NCBI GenBank assembly: GCA_016209155.1
Contig: JACQWU010000166.1
Location: 1 to 15,776 of the forward strand
Direction of reading: 5' to 3'
DNA length: 15,776 nt
Source: Candidatus Desantisiibacteriota bacterium
Lineage (GTDB): Bacteria; JACRDZ01
The translations under genes were made by a program, and so were the position numbers. Every line of letters starts with the position of its first letter. Position 1 is the first letter of the stretch. The notes below the pieces were generated by a model. It ran no database searches. It had not been told where the DNA came from and was given only the letters and a program-made list of their open reading frames with translations. Below are positions 5,227 through 14,209 of the stretch, piece by piece.

Positions 5227-8205
5227 TTAGTATATCAGAAAGTTTAAAAATAACAAGCAATAAAATAACATAATTATCTGATGGCTTAAATAATATAAAA
5301 CCGGCTGTTTTTCCTCTTTTTGACTGAATGAATGCATAATCATTAAAAAAACGCAAAAAAGAAAAACTGTAAAAACAAGATTCCCCTGAATGAAACTGAG
5401 AAGTGAGAAAGACAAAGAAGTATTCATGAATAATAAATTCAGAGTGCTTGAGGTAACAGAGAGTTTTGAAAGCAGAGGAATATATTTAAGCTGAAGCGCA
5501 ACATTGGCTCCTAATGCCAGAGGTATATAAAATTTTAATGTGTCAAAATAGTGCTGGAAGTTATTTTTTCTATCCAATCCGTAAAACATAGAATTTGCAA
5601 GCCATATAGAAAGACCAATTATTACCGGCAGAGACCAGTATAGTAAACTAAAATTAAAATATGAAGAATATTTTTTTGATTCAGACACGGCAATTGCAAA
5701 TGGAATACTTAGATGGCAGCATATCAAAATAGAAGTTTTTTGCCCGAGTTGTTTGTCTTTAACAATATCCCATCCAGGCAGGCGTACGTTAAGCTGTGGT
5801 GAATTATTCTGGCATAACCGGATGCAGCGATAGCAAAGTTTACATAAAGTATTATTTGTAATAAATTGAGGATGAAGTGACATGGGACAGCCGCTGATTG
5901 TATCATTGCCTTTAAAGCAGTCATGGGTTTTGCATTTGTTAGCGCAAATATCCGGATTTGAACGTAATTCAATAATTGACGCTGCTGATAGAATTCCCGC
6001 TGTCCAGCCTAATCCGCAAATATAGCGGCAATAAGTATGGCGTTGAAATAAAATATTTATAGTAGCCGCAAAAGAAAATCTTATAGCCATTATAATTCCT
6101 GTTCGAAATGCGGAAGATTTCATAACAAATATCTCTTCAGCCCAGATAATTGTTAATAAACCAATAGTGATAAAATAATGCGTATTATCTTTAATAAAAG
6201 ATGGAACTTTTAAATTGAAGTGCTTTATTTTTCTTAATACAATTCCAAATTCATTAATTGGACAAATCCCGCACCAGGATCGGGCTAAAAAGAAAAAAGA
6301 AAAACAAAAAAAGGGCCACCACAAAGACCATGCAAGGAATGTTCCAAAATTAGCGCCAAATTTATTTTCATGAAAAAAAGCAAAATAGTAAATAAGAAAA
6401 ATAAATGAAGAACTTACAATGATGAGAGAATGAGGGAAAATACCTTTCCTTATTAAATTATAGACAGGCTTAATATTTAAAAGATTATAACTATATTTAC
6501 CTGCTGCTGCTGACATTTCAAGAAAAATATATTCGCTGGTAATAATTTCCGATTCTGTCAAAATACAGGCACGTTCGATAATATCTTTAAGTTCTTTTAT
6601 ATTCCCTATACGGTAATTATAGCTGATTAGTTTTTCATATGCTTTATTATCTATTCCTTTAATGCTTTTACCTAAAGAAATTGAATACTCTTTAACAAAA
6701 TATTCAATAAGCAGACCAATATCTTTTTTTCTTTCTTTTAAAGGAGTAATTTTTATAATATTTTTATTCAAAATTTCAAAAAGACCAATATCAAACTCGC
6801 CTTTCTCAATTTTTTTATCAAGTAATACAGAACTTGAAGCAACAATTCTTACATCATATTTTGATAATTGAACAGCTTCTTCTTTTTGCTCTTTCCCGGG
6901 TTTAAGAAATTCCGTCAGCTTTTCCCCGAGCTCTTTTGGAAGCCGGTCAATATTATGTAAAAAAAGCGTACCTCCGTCTGCTAATTCCATATAACTAAAC
7001 TCGGATTCCGGCTTCTTCGAATCATATATATTATTCGACCCCAGAAGTAATGCGTAACTTTTAGGGTCAGATGAAAATATTGCGCAGTCAATAGAAATAA
7101 AAGGACTTTTTTTTCTTGAACTTTCTCTGTGAATTTTGCGTGCTAAAAGATTTTTCCCTACGCCGTAATCTCCATAAATAAGATAAGGGATGGGATCCTG
7201 CGGTATTTTTTCATTCATACTGATGATACGTGAGGAACTGCTTATTAATTCTTTGTAAGTTTTTTCTTTTTCTTCATTTATTATTCTTGTAAGAGCTAAT
7301 TGCCTTTTATGTTCCCAGTTAATTTTTTCCAGATAAGCATTTTTTATTGCTATAGATGCCTGATTCGCAAGACTGAAAACAAGTTTTTCATCACGCGCAT
7401 TAAATTGATTTTCATTTTGAGAAGTCAGAATAATCACACCAAAAAGCTCATCTTTTATTTTTAACGGAATACCTAAAAGAGAAGTTGTATTACATTTACA
7501 GAATTCCATTTTTTGTTTTAATTTTATATCATTGACAATTTCCGAATTTTTTGTCTTAACAATTAAATTGGCAAGGACTTTATCAGGATGAGTTAATCTG
7601 GAAGACGGGCAAAGATTGCCTATAGAAGCCTTTAATTGCAATTCACCTTTTTGTATTTCCAGAAGATAGATAGCATAAGTATCTGCTTTAACAATATTTT
7701 TACTTTCAAGCAGTACTGATTTTAAAACATGATTGAGGTCAAGCTGTGAACTTATATTACCGCCGAATTTATATAATAAGTTTATTTCTCTGTAACTGCT
7801 TAATGTCTCCTGAAGCAGCTCTTTTTTTTCAATTTTAAGTTTTACGATTTCTGCTAATAAATCCTTAAGCACTAAGGATAAAGTAATAATTTTATCTTTT
7901 TCTGCCGTTTTACTTTTGACATAAATATAACCAAGAGGATCATCGTCATAAAAAAATCGGGATAAAACCCCGTTGTCGATTTCATAATATTCATCCTGAA
8001 ATCCGGTTTTTAAAATTATTTCTTTATTGATCGGATGTACAGATTGGCTATTAGAAGAAGTAACAAATTCACCATTAATATCATAAACAGAAAACTCATC
8101 ATCAAAATTTGATAAATTGGAAATTTCTTTTAATAATTTAGAAATGTCATTCAAATCATCAGAAAGCAGCCGTGACAGATTTATTTTTTTTCCCGATTTT
8201 CCCAT
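5227..8205 (-). CDS. GAF - degenerate sigma54-activator-type AAA+ - membrane polyferredoxin (NapH/NosR-like) fusion regulator
   Basis: A 992-residue multidomain protein. Residues 1-120 form a PAS-like or small sensory domain, followed by a coiled coil (about 118-150) and a GAF domain (about 152-295). The AAA+ domain (about 320-565) has an intact Walker A GDYGVGK (345-351). At the usual Walker B the text is GGTLFLHNID (411-420), with H and N in place of the catalytic Asp-Glu. The GAFTGA sigma54-contact loop is absent around 388-400, both arginine-finger positions are lost (FDIGLFEILN at 471-480), and no HTH follows. Instead residues from about 590 form some eight to ten membrane segments. They bear C645-x2-C648-P, C726-x3-C730, the C754/C758/C763/C773 group and a ferredoxin-like C788-x2-C791-x2-C794-x3-C798. 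Such Fe-S membrane modules occur in NapH, NosR and CcoG. Redox sensing at the membrane with a nucleotide-binding but non-hydrolysing AAA+ switch is my inference. AGGA at about 8212-8215 supports the start. Confidence 0.85.
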   Translation of the reverse strand: MGKSGKKINLSRLLSDDLNDISKLLKEISNLSNFDDEFSVYDINGEFVTSSNSQSVHPINKEIILKTGFQDEYYEIDNGVLSRFFYDDDPLGYIYVKSKTAEKDKIITLSLVLKDLLAEIVKLKIEKKELLQETLSSYREINLLYKFGGNISSQLDLNHVLKSVLLESKNIVKADTYAIYLLEIQKGELQLKASIGNLCPSSRLTHPDKVLANLIVKTKNSEIVNDIKLKQKMEFCKCNTTSLLGIPLKIKDELFGVIILTSQNENQFNARDEKLVFSLANQASIAIKNAYLEKINWEHKRQLALTRIINEEKEKTYKELISSSSRIISMNEKIPQDPIPYLIYGDYGVGKNLLARKIHRESSRKKSPFISIDCAIFSSDPKSYALLLGSNNIYDSKKPESEFSYMELADGGTLFLHNIDRLPKELGEKLTEFLKPGKEQKEEAVQLSKYDVRIVASSSVLLDKKIEKGEFDIGLFEILNKNIIKITPLKERKKDIGLLIEYFVKEYSISLGKSIKGIDNKAYEKLISYNYRIGNIKELKDIIERACILTESEIITSEYIFLEMSAAAGKYSYNLLNIKPVYNLIRKGIFPHSLIIVSSSFIFLIYYFAFFHENKFGANFGTFLAWSLWWPFFCFSFFFLARSWCGICPINEFGIVLRKIKHFNLKVPSFIKDNTHYFITIGLLTIIWAEEIFVMKSSAFRTGIIMAIRFSFAATINILFQRHTYCRYICGLGWTAGILSAASIIELRSNPDICANKCKTHDCFKGNDTISGCPMSLHPQFITNNTLCKLCYRCIRLCQNNSPQLNVRLPGWDIVKDKQLGQKTSILICCHLSIPFAIAVSESKKYSSYFNFSLLYWSLPVIIGLSIWLANSMFYGLDRKNNFQHYFDTLKFYIPLALGANVALQLKYIPLLSKLSVTSSTLNLLFMNTSLSFSLLSFIQGNLVFTVFLFCVFLMIMHSFSQKEEKQPVLYYLSHQIIMLFYCLLFLNFLIY

Positions 8206-8428
8206 ATAAATTATCCTGGTTAATTATTTATAATTATTCAGGTATTTAGCTTAAAGGCTTAAGTGTGTTAGCTATAATATTATGATGAAGCTATTCAAAA
8301 AACCTTCTCATCTACCCGAAGCTTTGTGTAATCACACATTTGCTTTTTCGTCCCTCGTCCTAATGAGCAAAGCGAATGGTCGTCCGTCGTCCCTCTCATT
8401 GCGCAATGCCGTCTATTCACTCGAATAA
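8206..8428. other. Intergenic region with repeat-like GGACGA block
   Basis: This 223-base gap separates the hybrid kinase from the 992-residue gene. CGTCCCTCGTCC at 8349-8360 and CGTCCGTCGTCCCTC at 8381-8395 are related direct copies. They flank AATGAGCAAAGCGAATG, and the perfect 12-base palindrome CATTGCGCAATG lies at 8397-8408. A further hairpin TGTGT/ACACA with a four-base loop lies at 8325-8338. The block is more GC-rich than its surroundings and resembles a dispersed intergenic repeat. A weak minus-strand promoter (TTGAAT, then TATAGC after 16 bases) may lie near 8273-8300. Confidence 0.45.
8397..8408. repeat. Perfect 12-bp palindrome CATTGCGCAATG
   Basis: This exact self-complementary dodecamer lies about 20 bases beyond the stop codon of the hybrid kinase. 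It may be an operator or part of the dispersed repeat block around it. It has no following T-run, so I do not call it a terminator. Confidence 0.45.
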
Positions 8429-11146
8429 TTATTTATCACGGGTAAGAACGATTATGCTGGATTTTTCAGAACCTTTAACAAATTTTAAAGTTTTAATAAG
8501 CTCATAATTGTTAGATTTAGAAATAATATCATCAATAATTATCAGATCGGGGTTTTCTTTTGTAGCCAGTTCCAGACCTTCTTTCCCATTATATGCAGAC
8601 ACAACCTCATACCCCTTTAAATTCAAGGCCTCTTGAATTGATCTGGATACTGATTTATCTTCTTCGATAATAAGGACTTTTTTATTTGCCGATTTTTTAC
8701 CGGAAAGAAGCTCGGACACAGATTTTATTAATTTTTCGGCCGCATTAACAGATTTAGTAATATAATCATCAGCCCCAAGCCTGAACCCTTTTTCTTTATC
8801 TTCAAACACAGAATGAATGAGTATAGGAATATTAGCTGTTTCTTTATTCGATTTTAAAATAGTTAAGATATCAAATCCGCTCAACCCCGGCATTAAAACA
8901 TCGCAAATTATTAAATCCGGTTTTTCTTCTCTGGTTTTTAATATAGCCTCATTTCCATCACAAGCCTCAATGACACGATAACCTTCATCTTCAAGCTGTT
9001 GTCTTAAAAGAGTTCTGATATGAGCTTCATCATCAACAACCAGAATAAGATGCCCTTTCTGTATCTTGCTTATTTTATCAAGAAAAATATTCCCGGCAAT
9101 AGGAACATATTCGATTTTTTCTTCTGCAGAAGAAGCCTCCATTATTACAGGTAAAGTGAAAATAAAATTGCTGCCTTTGCCATACTCGCTTTCAACCCAT
9201 ATTTTTCCGCCGTGCGCTTCGATTATCTCTTTGCAAATTGTAAGTCCGAGCCCTGTTCCTTTTGGCCTGTCACTTATTGTATCTCCCTCGCCAAGCTGTT
9301 TGAATTTTTCAAAAACTTTACTGATATCCTCCGGTTTGATACCAATTCCTGTATCTATTACTCTTATTTCAACATGGTCCTTAAATTTTTTCACAATAAA
9401 CGTAACCGACCCGCTATTTGTAAATTTAATAGCATTGCTTAAAAGATTTGTTGCAACCTGAATTAGGCGGTCTTTATCAACATTTACTTTTGGCATGCAT
9501 TCATCAGGTATAAATTTTATTTCCAGTTTTTTTTCATCGGCAAGCGAAGACGTAGCATAAATAGCCGTATTGCATATATCCTCAATTTTTACCGGTTCCA
9601 TCTTCCACTCAAGTTTTCCGGCTTCGATTTTAGCTAAATCAAGAACATTATTTATAAGTCTTGCCAATCGTTCACCTTCTGAGGTAATAATCTTAAGATT
9701 TGTTATTATTTTTTCGGCAGTACCCGAAATCCTGGGATCATTCATATTAAGAACGGTGATAATATCCCTTTCCAATTTCTTTTGAATTATTTTGGCAAAA
9801 CCAAGAATTGAAGTCAGAGGAGTTCGCAGTTCATGAGATACGATGGATAAAAAATCAGATTTCATTTTATCAATTTTTTTAACTTCTTTTATTTTTTTAG
9901 CCAATTCCTTATTGGATTCGCGCAATTTTTTTTCGAGATGCTTTTGTTTGGTAATATCTTTGCTTATCCCGACAGTCCCTATTACTTTCCCTTCCTTATC
10001 TTTTAATTCAGAGATACTCAAGCTTATATCTATAAGCCGTCCCTGTTTTGACATTAATTTTGTTTCATAATTGGAAATATTTCCTTCTTTTTTAATTTTT
10101 TCAACAATTCTTTTTCTTTCTTCCTTATGGCGGTAAAATCTTTCGGCAGAAGAACCAATCACTTCTTCTTTCTTATATCCAAGTATGTTCTCTCCTCCGG
10201 TATTAAACTCAACTATATTTGTAAAGGAATCTGTAGTAATAATCATATCGGCTGAATTATTCATAACGCCTTTTAGATAATCTGTGGTTTTTTCAAGCTC
10301 ACTATTTTTGTTTTCCAGTTGAGTAAGAAGACGGATTTTTTCGATTCCAAATGCAGCTTCCATTGCTAAAAGAGAAAGAGAAGCAATTGCCTCCGGTGAA
10401 AAATCCCTTATAACAAAATCATCAACATAAAGTATCCCTACTATTTTTCTTTCACAAACCAAAGTTACGGCAATTAAGGAAGCAACTTTTTCTTTCAGCA
10501 ATAATGGATTATTAAAAGACGGCTGCTTTGATAAATCATTAATAACTATCGGTTCACTGCTTTGAAGAATATATTCGGTCATCCCGCCTTTTCTAACATT
10601 GTAAACAATGGTCTGTGAGAATTCCCTGCTAAAACCCCGGGCAGTTAATAAATTAAGCGTATTTTCTTTTTCATCATAAAGAACAAGACTGCCTGCGGGG
10701 GTTTTTGTTAAATTTAAAGCGCAGTCAAGTATTATTCTTGAAATTTCCTCCATACTTTTTGATGAAGTTAATTTAAGTCCAAGATCTGAAATTATTTTTT
10801 GCGATTCGATGTTTTGCTTAAACTCTTTTCCGCGCTCATACATTTCAGTAAGTACATTCTGAAAAAATTTAAAATTTAGCGCATTTAGAAATGGGATATC
10901 TTTTTCTAATTTTATATTGAGTTTTTCTTTCCCCTCATCACTAAGTATTATTGACAGATTTTCTATTTTGTTAATATTATTTATGGAATCCTCATATATT
11001 ACTTTTTTATCCGGATATGTATATTGTTCATTATTTAACCATTCATTATTAATAAAACAATGAATTTGAATATCCTTTAAACTGCTCAAAATTTTAATTA
11101 TTTCCAGGTTTTCCTTATGAGCACAAACAAAAGCAAGTTTCATCAT
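8429..11146 (-). CDS. Hybrid sensor histidine kinase (GAF-PAS-HisKA-HATPase-REC-REC)
   Basis: A 905-residue soluble hybrid kinase without membrane segments. Residues 1-100 look like a degenerate Rossmann-type alpha/beta domain. A GAF domain (about 118-275) and a PAS domain (about 288-402) follow. A coiled coil leads to HisKA with SHELRTP (437-443) and phosphoacceptor H438. The ATPase domain has N571 in [10 protein letters not shown]1 DTGIG (598-602) and G2 GTGLGL (630-635). Receiver 1 (about 699-815) has D705/D706, D749 and K798. Receiver 2 (about 823-905) has E828/E829/D830 and D872. It stops at IVLTRDK, before the conserved lysine and last helix, so it appears truncated. Two ATGs begin the frame; AGGAGG at 11152-11157 lies five bases from the first and eight from the second (11143), so the second may be used. 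It begins 19 bases after the lipoprotein ORF and probably shares its transcript. Confidence 0.92.
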   Translation of the reverse strand: MMKLAFVCAHKENLEIIKILSSLKDIQIHCFINNEWLNNEQYTYPDKKVIYEDSINNINKIENLSIILSDEGKEKLNIKLEKDIPFLNALNFKFFQNVLTEMYERGKEFKQNIESQKIISDLGLKLTSSKSMEEISRIILDCALNLTKTPAGSLVLYDEKENTLNLLTARGFSREFSQTIVYNVRKGGMTEYILQSSEPIVINDLSKQPSFNNPLLLKEKVASLIAVTLVCERKIVGILYVDDFVIRDFSPEAIASLSLLAMEAAFGIEKIRLLTQLENKNSELEKTTDYLKGVMNNSADMIITTDSFTNIVEFNTGGENILGYKKEEVIGSSAERFYRHKEERKRIVEKIKKEGNISNYETKLMSKQGRLIDISLSISELKDKEGKVIGTVGISKDITKQKHLEKKLRESNKELAKKIKEVKKIDKMKSDFLSIVSHELRTPLTSILGFAKIIQKKLERDIITVLNMNDPRISGTAEKIITNLKIITSEGERLARLINNVLDLAKIEAGKLEWKMEPVKIEDICNTAIYATSSLADEKKLEIKFIPDECMPKVNVDKDRLIQVATNLLSNAIKFTNSGSVTFIVKKFKDHVEIRVIDTGIGIKPEDISKVFEKFKQLGEGDTISDRPKGTGLGLTICKEIIEAHGGKIWVESEYGKGSNFIFTLPVIMEASSAEEKIEYVPIAGNIFLDKISKIQKGHLILVVDDEAHIRTLLRQQLEDEGYRVIEACDGNEAILKTREEKPDLIICDVLMPGLSGFDILTILKSNKETANIPILIHSVFEDKEKGFRLGADDYITKSVNAAEKLIKSVSELLSGKKSANKKVLIIEEDKSVSRSIQEALNLKGYEVVSAYNGKEGLELATKENPDLIIIDDIISKSNNYELIKTLKFVKGSEKSSIIVLTRDK

Positions 11147-11165
11147 GAGAACCTCCTTTATGCAA

Positions 11166-11804
11166 TTAATTTAATATTTTATCCGGATATTTTTCAGCAA
11201 GCATTTTAATCCCCTGATTCAAGGCTCCATCCTCGGAAAAACCCGCACCTGTTACTCTGATGCTGTTACTTTTTGCAATATCTCCATTTTTATCAATAAC
11301 TTTAAAAGTAAAAACAACATCACAGGATATAAGATTTGTATCTGCCACTACACTTTTTCTGAATGAGTAGGTAAGCATTCCGATAATTAAACTGTCAATT
11401 TTCAAAAGAGCATTTGATTCTTTTAAAAATTCTGTGTCCCCTTCATAGATTTCTTTAAAAAATCCTTTTGATATAAATAAATTTTCTTTAAAAAGATTTA
11501 AAACTATATTTATTTTATCTGTTCGCAAAAGATTATATAGAGCATTTTCAGGAGAAAATCCAGCTTCGGTTTTTTTCGAATCAATTATCATCGCAATATT
11601 TTTTTTATCTGAATGAATTACTAAAGTTTCATTTAAAAGAGAAATAAAATCATTAAATCTCTTATCTTTTTCAGGATTACTTTGCCGTATAAATTTTTTT
11701 CCTGTTGTTCTCCTTTCATATTTATTTGCCAGTAATTTTTTGATTGTATCATCCTTATTCATTATGGTGGAGGCAACAGCTAATACTTTAAGCTGTGTTA
11801 TCAT
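11166..11804 (-). CDS. C-terminal part of a CsgG/FlgO-like lipoprotein, probably separated by a frameshift
   Basis: The 212-codon frame overlaps the preceding ORF by 17 bases in another frame. Its ATG has only a weak GGAAAA upstream and lies inside the other gene. Removing one base near 11787-11790 would join NTA of the first ORF directly to KVLAVAS of this one, where such lipoproteins normally continue. The last 75 residues ([14 protein letters not shown], then [15 protein letters not shown] and [15 protein letters not shown]) look like the strand-rich C-terminus of this class, in which a variant is assembled from several copies in the periplasm or outer membrane. The middle is not recognised. 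The alternative is translational coupling of two real proteins. Confidence 0.55.
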   Translation of the reverse strand: MITQLKVLAVASTIMNKDDTIKKLLANKYERRTTGKKFIRQSNPEKDKRFNDFISLLNETLVIHSDKKNIAMIIDSKKTEAGFSPENALYNLLRTDKINIVLNLFKENLFISKGFFKEIYEGDTEFLKESNALLKIDSLIIGMLTYSFRKSVVADTNLISCDVVFTFKVIDKNGDIAKSNSIRVTGAGFSEDGALNQGIKMLAEKYPDKILN

Positions 11805-12207
11805 CCATTTTTCCGGTAAGCGTCAGATCTATTTCTTTAAATACGGCATCCAGTTGTTTTCGTTCCACCACTTCAAATTTATCATTATGCTGAAAAAGAC
11901 TGCTTGTTAATTTATCGGATAGGTATATACCAAAATCTGTCATCTCTCCTGTTAAAAGAGGAAAATCCATTACAGCTGCCTTCCTTTTATTCTGAACCAG
12001 CATAGTTGAGGATATTTGTTTTGACAGATCGTGAATCACTATATTAATATCAGTATCAGCGTTATTTGTTTTTATTTGCGGATTAGATGAAGTACAGCCG
12101 GACAGCATGAATAATAAAAAACAGAATTTAATAAATAGGAATAAATTATTGTTTATAAAAAATTTCGAGGGATTTTGAATATAAATTTTTAATTTTTTAT
12201 ATTTCAT
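11788..12207 (-). CDS. CsgG/FlgO-like outer-membrane lipoprotein, N-terminal part
   Basis: A long basic n-region leads to a hydrophobic core and a lipobox LSGC with C38 as the lipidated cysteine, so the protein should be processed by signal peptidase II. Residues 77-137 match the start of the CsgG/FlgO-type domain: KAAVMDFPLLTGE (77-89), FGIYLSDKLTSSLFQ (92-106), FEVVERKQLDAVFKE (111-125) and [12 protein letters not shown]. In relatives the domain continues past DDNTA. Here a stop follows at once and the rest appears in the overlapping frame (11166-11804). It is the first gene of the minus-strand transcript and faces the kinase module across a 188-base divergent region. Its role may be as envelope partner of the hybrid kinase downstream; that is inference from position only. 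Confidence 0.65.
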   Translation of the reverse strand: MKYKKLKIYIQNPSKFFINNNLFLFIKFCFLLFMLSGCTSSNPQIKTNNADTDINIVIHDLSKQISSTMLVQNKRKAAVMDFPLLTGEMTDFGIYLSDKLTSSLFQHNDKFEVVERKQLDAVFKEIDLTLTGKMDDNTA

Positions 12208-12238
12208 TTTTTAATTTTCTTCTTAAGTAAATTACTGA

Positions 12239-12257
12239 CAGCTATAATGCAGCTATA
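12239..12257. repeat. Direct repeat CAGCTATA x2, 11-bp period
   Basis: CAGCTATA occurs at 12239-12246 and again at 12250-12257, one helical turn apart. It lies between the two divergent transcription units, about 30-50 bases before the lipoprotein ATG. The spacing suits a tandem binding site for a dimeric regulator. No protein can be named. Confidence 0.35.
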
Positions 12258-12265
12258 TAAATTTT

Positions 12266-12284
12266 ATTATAACATAATAGTCAA
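12266..12284 (-). promoter_or_regulatory. Possible minus-strand promoter elements for the lipoprotein operon
   Basis: On the minus strand TTGACT lies at 12284-12279 and a perfect TATAAT at 12271-12266. They are only seven bases apart, so they cannot form one sigma70 promoter. TTGACT with TTATAT at 12260-12255 gives an 18-base spacer and is the more workable pair. Either way the start of transcription would fall before the direct repeat or within it. Confidence 0.3.
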
Positions 12285-12317
12285 TAAAAATTCTTTACAA
12301 GAAATCATAAAATATTC

Positions 12318-12346
12318 TTGACCATAATGATATGTGTGGTTATAAT
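12318..12346 (+). promoter_or_regulatory. Near-consensus sigma70 promoter for the kinase-cyclase module
   Basis: TTGACC at 12318-12323 and TATAAT at 12341-12346 are separated by exactly 17 bases. Only the last -35 base departs from consensus. Transcription should begin near 12353, giving a leader of about 43 bases before the ATG at 12396. The TTG inside the -35 box opens a longer reading frame, but it lies upstream of the expected transcript start and cannot be the true initiation codon. Confidence 0.75.
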
Positions 12347-12395
12347 AAAATTAAATTTTAGTTTTTGTATATATATAGGGTATAAGGGTGAAAAA

Positions 12396-14207
12396 ATGTT
12401 AGTAGATGATAGACCTAAAATAAAAATAAGATGTTATGCAATATTACCATTTGATAAAGAATTCCAACCATTAAAAGAAGCTATAAAAGAAGCTGCAAAA
12501 GAAATTGGTATAAAATTAATTTTAAAAGATGAAATAATACATAAACAATTACAAGTCACAGAGTTAGTTTATTCTGAAATAGCAAGATGTGATTTTGTTA
12601 TTGCAGATATCTCACAAAGCAATCCCAATATTATGTATGAAATTGGGATAGCTCATGCTATGGGAAAATTTGTTGCTTTTTTAATGAAAGCAGGGACAGA
12701 GATACCATTAGGATTAGGATTCCCAAAAGCTTTTATATTTGCATATGATACAACTCCAAATAAAATTGTTGAAGTTATAAATCATTTTAAAGAGCTTTTA
12801 GAGGATTTCATCCATGCTCCAAGAAAATATCGTCCCTTTATTCCTTTTCCTGCTAAAACCATACAGCTACCTTATATTGTCAATTTAGAGAGAATCGATC
12901 CTCGTGAATTTGAAAATCTGTGCTTTGAACTAATTACGCAAATGGGATTCCGAAGAGTTGAATGGGAGAAAGAATTTAAAGAGATTGATGTTGTAGCCAC
13001 CTTGTCCAAGAAAGACCCTGACGGATATGAATATCAAGAGTTATGGCTTATTTCAATGGGACGGAATTTTCCTGTTGAGATGATGATGGAATCTGATCAT
13101 TTTTTACATCGTATATTACGATACTCTGAAGGTCTTGGAGATCTATTTCCTCGATATAAAATCCGTTCTGATGTCCCAATAACTATTTTGATTATCTCAC
13201 GTGGGGAAGGTCCACAGCCAGAATTTTTAAATCATGAATTAAAAAAAATGGAAAATCGGTTAAAAGAACGACCTTATCCATTTACTGTTCGAATTAGGTT
13301 GTGGGATACTTCCTATCTGACAGATCTTATTCAGCAATATCCCCAAATAGCTTTTAAATATTTTTCTGAAGAAGCACGAGTTAAGTCAAAATACCGGAAA
13401 ACACCTGAAGAGATGTATGAAGAGAATGTGCAGCTAATTGAACGGCTGCAAATAACTCTTAATGACCTTAAAGAAGAAAAAAAGAAGCGATTTATTGCTG
13501 AAAGAGATGCTGCATGGAAAGATGTTGCGTTTAAAGCATCTCATAATTTAGGTAATCCTATAGATGCCATTGATACTTTTCTTCAAAGCTTAAAAGAAAG
13601 ATTAAAGGAAAAACAGATTGATAAAGCTTTTCATATAGCAAATGAAATGGAAACCTCTATCGAACAATCTAAAACAATAATTGCGCAATTTAAATCACTC
13701 ATAAAAGCTCAAGAAATCAGTACTCGTCCTATGGATTTAGTGCCGATAATACAACATTCATGTAAATCTGCTGAAGAAAAAGGTGTAATTGTCGATTGTA
13801 AAGTGATAGAAAATTGTCCACAGGTGATGATTGACCCTGATAAGATTTCCGAATGTTTCAATGAGCTTGTTGCAAATGCAATTCACTGGTTTAACAAGTC
13901 TGATAAAAAGATTACGATAAGTGTAACAAGACCAGCAAAAAAAGAGTTGCCGGAAAATATGGATACAACTGAGGATTATTTAAAAATACTTTTTGAAGAT
14001 AATGGATGTGGTATCTTATTAGAAAATAAAGAAAAAATATTTGCTCCATTTTTTACAACTTATATACATGGGATAGGACTTGGGCTTTCTCAAGTTAAAA
14101 CGATTATTGAAGGGCATGGAGGATATATCTCGGAATTTGGGAAACCTGATGAAGGGGCATCATTTGAAATATATCTTCCTGTTGTGAAGAAAATAAGGAG
14201 AAAATAA
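12396..14207 (+). CDS. Histidine kinase with deoxyribosyltransferase/TIR-like and restriction-endonuclease-like sensor domains
   Basis: The start is ATG 12396, with AGGG at 12385-12388 and downstream of the promoter, giving 603 residues. Residues 10-139 form a nucleoside-deoxyribosyltransferase/TIR-like (DRHyd-type) domain. It has CYAILPFDKEF, CDFVIADIS and NPNIMYEIGIAHAMGK, with Glu82 at the family's nucleophile position. Residues 164-324 resemble the Mrr-type PD-(D/E)XK fold: DPREFENLC, MGF, and D198 in EIDVVA. The strand that should carry (Q/E)xK reads S220-M221-G222 (in LWLISMGRN), so nuclease activity is doubtful. A coiled coil (about 340-372) leads to a DHp-like helix with H383 in FKASHNLGNP. 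The ATPase domain has N494, DNGCG (535-539) and GIGLGL (559-564). No membrane segment is present, so it should be a cytoplasmic sensor. The receiver gene begins two bases after its stop, which makes it the likely partner. What it senses is unknown; nucleotide metabolites or damaged DNA are guesses from the domain families. Confidence 0.82.
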   Translation: MLVDDRPKIKIRCYAILPFDKEFQPLKEAIKEAAKEIGIKLILKDEIIHKQLQVTELVYSEIARCDFVIADISQSNPNIMYEIGIAHAMGKFVAFLMKAGTEIPLGLGFPKAFIFAYDTTPNKIVEVINHFKELLEDFIHAPRKYRPFIPFPAKTIQLPYIVNLERIDPREFENLCFELITQMGFRRVEWEKEFKEIDVVATLSKKDPDGYEYQELWLISMGRNFPVEMMMESDHFLHRILRYSEGLGDLFPRYKIRSDVPITILIISRGEGPQPEFLNHELKKMENRLKERPYPFTVRIRLWDTSYLTDLIQQYPQIAFKYFSEEARVKSKYRKTPEEMYEENVQLIERLQITLNDLKEEKKKRFIAERDAAWKDVAFKASHNLGNPIDAIDTFLQSLKERLKEKQIDKAFHIANEMETSIEQSKTIIAQFKSLIKAQEISTRPMDLVPIIQHSCKSAEEKGVIVDCKVIENCPQVMIDPDKISECFNELVANAIHWFNKSDKKITISVTRPAKKELPENMDTTEDYLKILFEDNGCGILLENKEKIFAPFFTTYIHGIGLGLSQVKTIIEGHGGYISEFGKPDEGASFEIYLPVVKKIRRK

Positions 14208-14209
14208 AT

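Noticed and set aside
5724-5972. Separate 82-codon minus frame within the Fe-S part of the 992-residue gene
   Set aside because: It overlaps conserved cysteine motifs read in the main frame and is only a shifted frame.
8325-8338. CRP-like binding site (TGTGT...ACACA)
   Set aside because: The arms are separated by four bases, not the six of TGTGA-N6-TCACA, and the half-sites do not match; it is only a small hairpin.
9066-9461. Plus-strand 131-codon frame and other antisense frames within the hybrid kinase
   Set aside because: They are antisense to the conserved ATPase region and show no protein-like motif.
12318-12395. N-terminal extension of the kinase from TTG at 12318
   Set aside because: The TTG is part of the -35 box TTGACC, upstream of the expected transcript start. 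The ATG at 12396 has a good ribosome site and the domain homology begins after it.
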